A model generated the notes under the pieces. The model did no database searches and was not told where the DNA came from. It was given only the letters and a program-made list of their open reading frames with translations. Both the position numbers and the translations under genes were made by a program. From Acidobacteriota bacterium (GTDB taxonomy: Bacteria > Acidobacteriota > Terriglobia > Terriglobales > Acidobacteriaceae), in NCBI GenBank assembly GCA_021781255.1, contig JAJXXG010001134.1, positions 1-9,774 of the forward strand: a stretch of 9,774 nucleotides of DNA, read 5' to 3'. Positions 1-4,565 of this stretch are shown piece by piece (position 1 is the first letter of the stretch; each line of letters starts with the position of its first letter).

Positions 1-1
1 G

Positions 2-781
2 GTGCTGGAAAGCAGCGCCCTCCAGGATATTGCCCAGGTCACCCAGGTGATTCGCGCATGCAGCCGCATGGGCATTTCGTTCGCCCTGGATGATTTCGGC
101 ACCGGCTATTCCTCGCTCTCCTATCTGAAGCGCCTGCCTGTGGATGTGCTCAAAATCGATCAGAGCTTTGTTCACGGCATGCTCGACGACCCGGAGGACC
201 TCGCGATTCTCGAGGGCGTGCTCGGGCTGGCCACCCTCTTTCGCCGACAGGCGATCGCCGAAGGCGTGGAGACCGTGGACCACGGCCTGATGCTGCTCCG
301 GCTGGGCTGCAAGTTGGCGCAGGGATACGCCATCGCCCGCCCCATGCCCGGCGATGAACTGCCCGCCTGGGCGGCCTCGTGGCGTCCTCATCCCCGCTGG
401 ATCAACGTTGCTCCGGCCGCCGTGGATGACTGGCCGCTGCTCCATGCCGGCGTCGAACACCGCGCCTGGGTCGCGGGCATCGAAGATTACCTCAAGGGGC
501 TGCGCATCAAGGAGCCGCCCCTCGATCACCGCGAGTGCAAGTTTGGCCTCTGGCTGCTCTCCGAGGCCCAGACGCAGCGCGGCCGCCTGTCGGCCTTCGA
601 GCAGATGAGCCTCCTGCATCAGAAAATGCACGAGCTCGGCTCCGAGCTGGTAGCCCTCAGGAACCAGGGACAGGCCGACGCAGCTCTCGCCCGCCTGGCC
701 GAGCTGCATGAGCTGCGCGACGCCCTCTTCGAAACGCTTAACGGCCTCCAGAGCCACCACAATCAGGGCCTGCCGCGCTAG
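2..781 (+). CDS. c-di-GMP phosphodiesterase (EAL) with C-terminal CZB zinc-binding domain, 5'-truncated
   Basis: The gene runs in from before the window, so only the last 259 or so residues are seen and the EAL signature itself is outside. The visible part is the second half of an EAL domain, which hydrolyses cyclic di-GMP. It shows DDFGTGYSSLSYL (residues 30-42 from base 2), the lysine in LKID (51), AEGVET (86-91) and QGY (107-109), so the visible metal-binding and catalytic positions are intact. After a linker, residues 150-250 look like a CZB domain: His153, the HRECKFGLW motif (His176, Cys179), then His206 and His210. The spacing of Cys, His and His (27 and 4) matches, as I remember it, the zinc ligands of E. 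coli DgcZ. From this I infer that zinc occupancy tunes phosphodiesterase activity. Any GGDEF, PAS or receiver domain would lie upstream. The stop is TAG and no terminator hairpin is obvious after it. The EAL call is very secure and the CZB call is good. Confidence 0.93.
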   Translation: MLESSALQDIAQVTQVIRACSRMGISFALDDFGTGYSSLSYLKRLPVDVLKIDQSFVHGMLDDPEDLAILEGVLGLATLFRRQAIAEGVETVDHGLMLLRLGCKLAQGYAIARPMPGDELPAWAASWRPHPRWINVAPAAVDDWPLLHAGVEHRAWVAGIEDYLKGLRIKEPPLDHRECKFGLWLLSEAQTQRGRLSAFEQMSLLHQKMHELGSELVALRNQGQADAALARLAELHELRDALFETLNGLQSHHNQGLPR

Positions 782-866
782 GGCCTCGTGTCCGCCTGCG
801 CCCTGCGCCGCCGCCTGCATCCGGATTGGTGCCGGCTGTCCTGTCACGGCTGCATCGCCGAAATCC

Positions 867-875
867 TGCTAAAAT
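867..875 (+). promoter_or_regulatory. Candidate extended -10 promoter for purM
   Basis: The 149-nt gap between the EAL-CZB gene and purM contains TG-C-TAAAAT (TG at 867-868, hexamer at 870-875), an extended -10 element about 55 nt before the purM GTG. No good -35 hexamer stands at 16-18 nt, but extended -10 promoters can do without one. A TTGTCA-like CTGTCA lies further up at 841-846, which is too far for normal spacing. No PurR-like operator or riboswitch was recognised here. Confidence 0.4.
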
Positions 876-930
876 CTAGCTTTCCGGCCAGCCAGGCCGC
901 GCGCGGTTCCACCCGCAGAAAGCCCGCACC

Positions 931-1974
931 GTGCCCAACCCACCCAAGTCCGTTACCTACGCCGACGCCGGGGTCGACATCCCCGGCGGAGACCGCGCCA
1001 AAGAGCGCATCAAATACCTGGCGCAAAAGACCTTCAACCGCAACGTGCTGGGCGGCATCGGCGGCTTCGGAGCCCTTTTCCGGCTCGACCTGCAGCGCTG
1101 GAAAAACCCCATCCTGGTCAGCTCCGCGGACGGCGTCGGCACCAAGCTCAAGGTCGCCTTTGAGCTGGGAATGCACCACACCGTCGGCGCAGACCTCGTT
1201 AACCACTGCGTCAACGACATCGCCGTGCAGGGCGCCACGCCTCTCTTCTTCCTCGACTACCTCGCCAGCGGCCGCCTCGACCCCGCCGTCACTGAGAGCG
1301 TCGTCACAGGACTCGCCGAAGCCTGCAAGGCAAACGGCTGCGCCCTCATCGGCGGAGAAACCGCGCAGATGCCCGGCTTCTACGCCGACGGCGAATACGA
1401 CCTGGCCGGCTTCATCGTTGGCGCCGTCGACCGCGACAAGATGGTCACCGGCGCGGACATCAAGCCCGGCGACGTGCTCATCGGCCTGCCCTCCACCGGC
1501 CTGCACACCAACGGTTACTCGCTCGCCCGCAAGCTCCTCTTCGAGGTCGCCGGCTACAAGCCCACCCAATACGTGTCGGCTATCAAGGACAAAGCCGGCG
1601 CGGCCCTCATGAAGACCCACCGCAGCTATCTCCACGTCATTCAAAAGCTGGTCGCTGCCGGGCTCACCAACGGCATGGCACACATCACCGGCGGCGGAAT
1701 CACTGAGAATCTGCCCCGCATCCTGCCCAAAACCACCGCCGCTCAAGTCGAACTGGGCTCCTGGCCCGTGCTGCCCATCTTTGACCACCTCCGCGACCTC
1801 GGCCAGGTCTCCCAGGACGAGATGATGCGCACCTTCAACATGGGCATCGGCCTCATCGCCTCTATCCCAGCCGCCAAATTCACGCGCGCCAAAAACCTCC
1901 TTGACCGCGCCGAAGAAAAGTTCTACGTCGTCGGCCGCGTCATCAAAGGCGAGCGCCGGGTCCAGTACACATGA
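931..1974 (+). CDS. purM: Phosphoribosylformylglycinamidine cyclo-ligase (AIR synthetase)
   Basis: This cytoplasmic enzyme of de novo purine synthesis uses ATP to close formylglycinamidine ribotide (FGAM) into aminoimidazole ribotide (AIR). The 347-residue length is usual for the family. The N-terminal YADAGVDIPGG (residues 10-20) is the typical PurM opening. It is followed by the glycine-rich GGIGGFGALF (41-50), the SSADGVGTKLK segment (64-74), GADLVNHCVNDI (86-97), GGETAQMPGFY (141-151), and LPSTGLHTNGYSLAR (186-200), and then HITGGGITENLPRILP and FNMGIGLIA near the C terminus. All of these are hallmark segments of the PurM/SelD/HypE fold. The GTG start is chosen because the conserved opening begins seven residues later; only a weak AGAAAG lies upstream. 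The TGA stop overlaps an ATG (ATGA). purN follows on the same strand after 184 nt, and PurN acts two steps before PurM in the pathway. Identification is secure. Confidence 0.97.
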   Translation: MPNPPKSVTYADAGVDIPGGDRAKERIKYLAQKTFNRNVLGGIGGFGALFRLDLQRWKNPILVSSADGVGTKLKVAFELGMHHTVGADLVNHCVNDIAVQGATPLFFLDYLASGRLDPAVTESVVTGLAEACKANGCALIGGETAQMPGFYADGEYDLAGFIVGAVDRDKMVTGADIKPGDVLIGLPSTGLHTNGYSLARKLLFEVAGYKPTQYVSAIKDKAGAALMKTHRSYLHVIQKLVAAGLTNGMAHITGGGITENLPRILPKTTAAQVELGSWPVLPIFDHLRDLGQVSQDEMMRTFNMGIGLIASIPAAKFTRAKNLLDRAEEKFYVVGRVIKGERRVQYT

Positions 1975-2017
1975 TGTCTGAAAGCAAGCAGCCCGCAACT
2001 GCACAGCCACCGGGTGC

Positions 2018-2043
2018 CCCAGGTCTCGCTTTTGAGACCTGGG
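2018..2043. repeat. Perfect 10-bp hairpin palindrome in the purM-purN spacer
   Basis: The arms CCCAGGTCTC (2018-2027) and GAGACCTGGG (2034-2043) are perfect reverse complements around the loop GCTTTT. The sequence just before it, GGGTGCCCC, together with this arm and a T-rich loop resembles dispersed intergenic palindromes that I recall from Terriglobia-type acidobacterial genomes. Only one copy is in this window, so its repeat nature cannot be shown here. In RNA the stem would be stable, but it lacks a following U run (AAAGCAGC follows). It therefore looks more like a REP-type element or an mRNA-processing and stability hairpin than an intrinsic terminator. Confidence 0.6.
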
Positions 2044-2130
2044 AAAGCAGCAAGGCTCCCAAGTCGCAAATCCGCAGCTTTGTAACTGGGCAAAGTTTCA
2101 GGCGTGCCGCAGAATCACCCAACAAGAATC

Positions 2131-2147
2131 CTGGGCTTCGAACCCAG
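2131..2147 (+). promoter_or_regulatory. Small hairpin next to the purN ribosome binding site
   Basis: CTGGG (2131-2135) pairs with CCCAG (2143-2147) around the seven-base loop CTTCGAA. The right arm overlaps the first bases of the AGAGG ribosome binding site (2146-2150) of purN. If formed in the mRNA, it would partly mask that site and could lower purN translation relative to purM. The stem is short, so this is only a possibility. Confidence 0.3.
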
Positions 2148-2158
2148 AGGTGCACTCC

Positions 2159-2824
2159 GTGAATCTCAATGGCCCAACCCAGGCGGCGCAAAGCGCCGAG
2201 TCGCCCGTCCGGCAAGGACCTCTGCGTCTGGGCATTCTCATCTCCGGCCGCGGCTCCAACATGGTGGCCATCGCCCATGCCATCCGCGAAGGAAGGCTCA
2301 AGGGCGTCGAGATCGCCATTGTCATCTCCAACATGAGCAATGTCTGCGGCCTCGCCGTCACGCGCGAACTCGGCCTGCCCTCCGCCGTCTTCGTCTCCAA
2401 AGGCCGCCCCCGCGCCGAGCACGATGCCGACGTCATCGCCTGCCTCCGCGAGCACAACGTGGACCTCGTCTGCCTGGCCGGCTACATGCGCCTGCTCTCG
2501 CCGGAGTTCATCGCTGCCTTTCCCAATCGCATCCTCAACATTCATCCCTCGCTGCTGCCCGCCTTCCCCGGGCTTGAAGCGCAGCAGCAGGCCTTCGATT
2601 ACGGCGTCAAGTTCACCGGCTGCACCGTCCACTTTGTCGACGAGCACCTGGACAACGGCGTCATCGTCGTCCAGCGGGCCGTGCCCGTGCTTGAGACCGA
2701 CGACGCGCACTCACTCTCCGCCCGCATCCTGAAAGAAGAGCACCAGGCCTACAGCGAGGCCATCGCCCTCGTCGCCACCGGCGAATACGAAATCCAGGGC
2801 CGCCGCTACGTCAAAATAGCCTGA
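2159..2824 (+). CDS. purN: Phosphoribosylglycinamide formyltransferase (GAR transformylase)
   Basis: This cytoplasmic enzyme moves a formyl group from 10-formyl-tetrahydrofolate to glycinamide ribonucleotide (GAR), the third step of purine synthesis. The substrate-phosphate loop ISGRGSNM sits at residues 28-35. It is followed by the Rossmann-like core, VCLAGYMRLLSPEFI, the active-site segment ILNIHPSLLPAFPG with catalytic Asn and His, and GCTVHFVDEHLDNGVIVVQ with the catalytic Asp. At 221 residues it is slightly longer than usual because of about 25 unconserved residues before the core. I chose the GTG at 2159 because AGAGG (2146-2150) lies eight bases upstream. An in-frame GTG at 2150 would add three residues but has no ribosome binding site. 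The 10-formyl-THF it uses depends on FolD, encoded at the right of this window on the other strand. The stop codon lies inside a 22-bp palindrome. Confidence 0.96.
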   Translation: MNLNGPTQAAQSAESPVRQGPLRLGILISGRGSNMVAIAHAIREGRLKGVEIAIVISNMSNVCGLAVTRELGLPSAVFVSKGRPRAEHDADVIACLREHNVDLVCLAGYMRLLSPEFIAAFPNRILNIHPSLLPAFPGLEAQQQAFDYGVKFTGCTVHFVDEHLDNGVIVVQRAVPVLETDDAHSLSARILKEEHQAYSEAIALVATGEYEIQGRRYVKIA

Positions 2825-2840
2825 GCGCGCGCGCTCAGGC
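2819..2840. terminator. 22-bp perfect palindrome overlapping the purN stop
   Basis: The arms GCCTGAGCGCG (2819-2829) and CGCGCTCAGGC (2830-2840) form one uninterrupted palindrome that contains the purN TGA (2822-2824). As RNA it folds into a nine-pair GC-rich stem with a CGCG loop. No U run follows (GGCAACTGCG), so it is not a textbook intrinsic terminator. It could still pause polymerase, protect the purN 3' end, or separate purN from the toxin-antitoxin promoter that starts 11 bases later. Confidence 0.5.
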
Positions 2841-2851
2841 GGCAACTGCGA

Positions 2852-2877
2852 TATAATCTGACCAGAAAATATGGTCA
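2852..2877 (+). promoter_or_regulatory. Promoter -10 box and putative operator of the toxin-antitoxin operon
   Basis: A consensus -10 hexamer TATAAT stands at 2852-2857. No -35 hexamer is recognisable, because that position falls in the GC palindrome after purN. Directly downstream, TGACCA (2859-2864) and TGGTCA (2872-2877) form an inverted repeat with a seven-base spacer, covering the expected transcription start near 2864. A dimeric antitoxin bound there would block initiation, the usual autoregulation of Phd/VapB-type antitoxins. A further 8-bp palindrome AGATATCT lies at 2885-2892. That the repeat is an operator is inferred from its position only. Confidence 0.5.
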
Positions 2878-2903
2878 TTTCTGAAGATATCTCCGAGGGC
2901 CAG

Positions 2904-3149
2904 ATGCGCGAGATTCCCGTAACCGAAGCCAAGGCCAGGCTGCTCCAATTTCTTGACGAGGTGGAGCACGGAGCCAGCTTCCGCCTCACCCGGCACGGGC
3001 GTCCTGTCGCGCGCATCGTGCCCGAGCAGGCCGCCCGCGGCGAAGAGGCCGCGCAGGCCGCCTCTGCCATCCGCGCCATCGGCCGCCGCAGCAAAGGCAT
3101 GACAGCAAAGGAGATTCTGTCGGCCAAAGAGAAAGGCCGGAGGTTCTGA
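2904..3149 (+). CDS. Phd/YefM-type antitoxin
   Basis: This is the likely antitoxin of a type II toxin-antitoxin pair. The 81-residue protein opens with REIPVTEAKARLLQFLDEVE and continues with a stretch resembling ...TRHGRPVARIVP. That is the classic Phd/YefM DNA-binding fold, with a helix then strands ending in GRPVA. The C-terminal half is charged and helical (residues about 43-81, rich in Ala, Glu, Arg, Lys) and would wrap around the toxin to block its active site. I chose the ATG at 2904 because GAGGG (2895-2899) precedes it and the Phd motif starts at once. An upstream in-frame ATG at 2871 would add 11 residues, but it lies inside the putative operator, about seven bases from the expected transcription start. 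The stop codon directly abuts the toxin start, so the two are translationally coupled. Family confidence is high; autoregulation is inferred. Confidence 0.88.
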   Translation: MREIPVTEAKARLLQFLDEVEHGASFRLTRHGRPVARIVPEQAARGEEAAQAASAIRAIGRRSKGMTAKEILSAKEKGRRF

Positions 3150-3557
3150 TTGTCATTCATCCTGGACGCCTCGATTACGGCGGCATGGGCGCTGCCAGAT
3201 GAAACCAGTAGCCTCGCGGACCGCATGCTGACCAAAGCGCAGCGCGAGGGCGCGGTAGCCCCGCCGCTCTGGTGGTACGAGGTGCGCAATATCCTGGTCA
3301 CCGCGGAGCGGCGCAAGCGCATCACGGCCACAGACGCCGATGCCTTCCTGCACCATCTGGCTCAATTGCCGGTTCAAATCAGTGCGCTCGGCGATGGGCA
3401 GGCCATCCTGCGACTGGCGCGCGCCCACCGGCTAAGCGTCTACGACGCGGCCTATGTGGAACTGGCCCTGCGCGAGCAATTGCCGCTCGCCACCCTGGAC
3501 CGCGATCTTGCGCGCGCCGCCGCATCTGAGCGGGTGAAGGTCTTGAGCAAGGGATGA
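3150..3557 (+). CDS. vapC: VapC-type PIN-domain toxin ribonuclease
   Basis: This 135-residue protein has the length and layout of VapC toxins, Mg-dependent ribonucleases that often cut tRNA or rRNA and halt growth when free of antitoxin. The acidic active-site residues are all present: Asp6 in FILDASI, Glu44 in WWYEVRNIL, Asp99 in VYDAAYVELA and Asp117 in ATLDRDLARAA. No disruption is seen, so it should be active. It starts at TTG, the first codon after the antitoxin stop, with GGAGG (3139-3143) six bases upstream; this weak start codon would keep toxin below antitoxin. Pairing of a PIN toxin with a Phd-type rather than AbrB-type antitoxin is common. The RNA target cannot be told from sequence. 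No terminator is evident after the TGA. Confidence 0.92.
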   Translation: MSFILDASITAAWALPDETSSLADRMLTKAQREGAVAPPLWWYEVRNILVTAERRKRITATDADAFLHHLAQLPVQISALGDGQAILRLARAHRLSVYDAAYVELALREQLPLATLDRDLARAAASERVKVLSKG

Positions 3558-3580
3558 CGGCTCACCATGGCCGCGCTGGC

Positions 3581-3609
3581 TTAAGAACTTCAAGCGGTTT
3601 GCATAAAAT
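3581..3609 (+). promoter_or_regulatory. Candidate sigma-70 promoter downstream of vapC
   Basis: TTAAGA (3581-3586, four of six matches to the -35 consensus) and TAAAAT (3604-3609, five of six to the -10) are separated by exactly 17 bases. Transcription would start near 3616. No gene begins for the next 600 bases, but paired sequences follow at once (see the next entry), so the product might be a non-coding RNA or a long leader. Confidence 0.35.
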
Positions 3610-3615
3610 TACCCA

Positions 3616-3682
3616 AAGATATGCCACCATTGAAGCAGTGGGTGTCGTAGAGACGCGAGACGTGGCATGCTGAAGCTTCAGT
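3616..3682 (+). other. Paired region after the candidate promoter, possible small RNA
   Basis: ATGCCAC (3621-3627) pairs perfectly with GTGGCAT (3662-3668). Inside the enclosed loop, GTGTC (3642-3646) pairs with GACGC (3652-3656, one G-U pair) around GTAGA, giving a nested two-stem element. It is followed directly by a 12-bp palindrome with arms CTGAAG and CTTCAG (3670-3681). The stems are short and could arise by chance in 670 nt; what favours an RNA is the promoter-like sequence exactly upstream. No family is recognised and no 3' end is visible. Confidence 0.2.
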
Positions 3683-3737
3683 GAACTCTCCGGTCTAATC
3701 TGTCGGACATCCCCCCGGTCCGCACCACCACCGCGTG

Positions 3738-3757
3738 CCCCCCCCCCCCTCCCCCCC
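3738..3757. repeat. Poly-C tract (C12-T-C7)
   Basis: Twelve consecutive C residues (3738-3749), one T, then seven C (3751-3757), followed by ACCCTC. The - strand is correspondingly G-rich, with enough G runs for a G-quadruplex, and the + strand could form an i-motif. The tract lies in gene-free sequence between vapC and the 92-residue protein. Homopolymers of this length slip during replication and are also prone to sequencing error, so the exact length is uncertain. Confidence 0.85.
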
Positions 3758-3902
3758 ACCCTCAAAATTATTTGCAGTTTTCCACAAAAAGCTTGCAGAT
3801 CATTTCGAAACCCGGTGAAACACCGGCCGCCGCGTCCCTGGCTTTGTTGCCGTCCTCGACCTGTCAAGTCCCGGCCCTCGCGTCAAGCCGTCCAAATCAT
3901 TC

Positions 3903-3961
3903 AATTAAAACAGTTTTCGCAAGATTTCCATTTTGCAGACTAATTCCGCAAAGTCTCTAAC
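3903..3961 (+). promoter_or_regulatory. AT-rich segment, weak promoter candidate for the structured leader
   Basis: This is the only AT-rich block in the gene-poor stretch. It holds the near-palindrome AAAAC-A-GTTTT (3907-3917), TTGCAG (3933-3938) as a weak -35, and TCTAAC (3956-3961) as a weak -10 at 17-nt spacing. An inverted repeat AGACT/AGTCT (3937-3941, 3952-3956) falls between the two. It would drive the hairpin region and the small gene at 4226. The hexamers match poorly, so base composition is the main argument. Confidence 0.22.
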
Positions 3962-3999
3962 CTTGAAAGAGTAGCCAGACAAGCGATGGACATGCCGTG

Positions 4000-4080
4000 C
4001 CCGGCGAAGGCAGTCGCCCTCACAAGTTTGCTGAGGGTGCCGGGGCGCGGGACCGTTGCCTGTCAGCTCAACGGCTTTCT
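4000..4080 (+). other. Stacked hairpins in the leader of the 92-residue protein
   Basis: The outer stem CCCGGC (4000-4005) with GCCGGG (4039-4044) encloses the inner stem CCCTCA (4017-4022) with TGAGGG (4032-4037). An alternative stem GGCGA/TCGCC (4003-4007, 4014-4018) would exclude both. A second hairpin CCGTTG (4053-4058) with CAACGG (4069-4074) is followed by CTTTCT, which is terminator-like though weak. Mutually exclusive stems followed by a possible terminator are the layout of an attenuator or riboswitch-like leader, but I recognise no known RNA class. The remaining 145 nt to the gene show only short GC palindromes. Confidence 0.25.
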
Positions 4081-4225
4081 ATGGGCTAGCCTCGCCGGAA
4101 CCACGGCCTCGCTGGCCCTGAGAGAGCCGCATCAACCAGAGGTCCGCCAGCCGGCCCCCCGCAGCGTAGTTCCACTTCTGCCCGCGGCGTGGGGCTGGCC
4201 GCAGACCGGAAAAGGACCAATCGCG

Positions 4226-4504
4226 ATGGCCAATATTCTTGTCAACATTGAGAAGGGCATTGAAATCGGAGCCGAAGATGCCCTCAAGTGGCTCACCGGC
4301 GCCAACAAGGCCCTGCACGCAGCGCCCGAGGTCGTGGCGGCGCTCGCCACCCTGCTGGGCGCGGTCGAAAGGCCGCTGGCAGATCTTGCCGGCGCAGCCT
4401 CCAACCCGCTCAACATCCCCCTCGATGTCCAGACCGTGAACGACCTCAAGGCCGTCTGGCCGCAGGTCAAAACTTTCCTCGCCAGCCTCGGCATCAAGCT
4501 CTAG
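4226..4504 (+). CDS. Small hypothetical protein (92 aa), function unknown
   Basis: I do not recognise this family. The 92-residue protein is Ala- and Leu-rich and looks mostly helical: MANILVNIEKGIEIGAEDA, then a Trp-containing helix ending near GANKAL, a long apolar helix around AAPEVVAALATLLGAVERP, a turn with NPLNIPLD, and a C-terminal helix VNDLKAVWPQVKTFLASLG. It has no signal peptide, cysteines or clear catalytic motif; the apolar middle could be a core helix or a weak membrane segment. The ATG at 4226 has AAAGGA (4211-4216) nine bases upstream. The frame stays open back to 3986, but the added 80 residues are Pro/Arg-rich and look non-coding. It stands alone, with a long structured leader before it and a strong hairpin after it, so it is probably monocistronic. 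Coding status is supported by ribosome site, composition and clean flanks. Confidence 0.7.
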   Translation: MANILVNIEKGIEIGAEDALKWLTGANKALHAAPEVVAALATLLGAVERPLADLAGAASNPLNIPLDVQTVNDLKAVWPQVKTFLASLGIKL

Positions 4505-4518
4505 GCCAACAAGCAAAT

Positions 4519-4544
4519 GGGCCGCTCCATCTGCGGAGCGGCCC
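4519..4544. terminator. 10-bp hairpin between convergent genes, probable bidirectional terminator
   Basis: GGGCCGCTCC (4519-4528) and GGAGCGGCCC (4535-4544) pair perfectly around ATCTGC. The hairpin lies 14 nt after the stop of the small + strand gene and 21 nt beyond the stop of the - strand protease gene. Read on the - strand it is followed by the T-rich ATTTGCTTGTT. On the + strand the tail is poorer in T (a TTTCTTC starts about 13 nt on). It most likely ends transcription from both sides, more strongly for the protease gene. Confidence 0.75.
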
Positions 4545-4565
4545 AGGCTGCCTGCGTTTCTTCAT

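Noticed and set aside
844..2010. Long open frame (388 codons) on the - strand opposite purM
   Set aside because: It is the mirror of a GC-rich coding frame. Its translation is Val/Ala/Gly/Asp-rich without family motifs, and purM on the + strand is unmistakable.
2131..2147. Resemblance to a tRNA T-arm (five-pair stem with TTCGAA in a seven-base loop)
   Set aside because: The TTCGAA is shifted by one relative to a true T-loop, and there is no acceptor stem, D-arm or anticodon arm upstream. It is not a tRNA or a convincing tRNA remnant.
1971..2162. 63-codon frame starting in the ATGA that overlaps the purM stop
   Set aside because: The ATGA overlap is suggestive of coupling, but there is no good ribosome site, the frame runs through the hairpin element, the composition is non-coding-like, and it ends inside the purN start region.
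1943..2710. 255-codon open frame on the - strand opposite purN
   Set aside because: Same antisense effect: no motif and no ribosome site, and the + strand purN is intact.
3778..3786. DnaA-box-like TTTTCCACA
   Set aside because: It has one mismatch to the consensus and occurs singly; no cluster of boxes, AT-rich unwinding region or dnaA/dnaN nearby, so no origin is claimed.
3986..4225. N-terminal extension of the 92-residue protein to 172 residues
   Set aside because: The added part is Pro/Arg-rich with no ribosome site at 3986, and the strong AAAGGA site before 4226 sets the start there.
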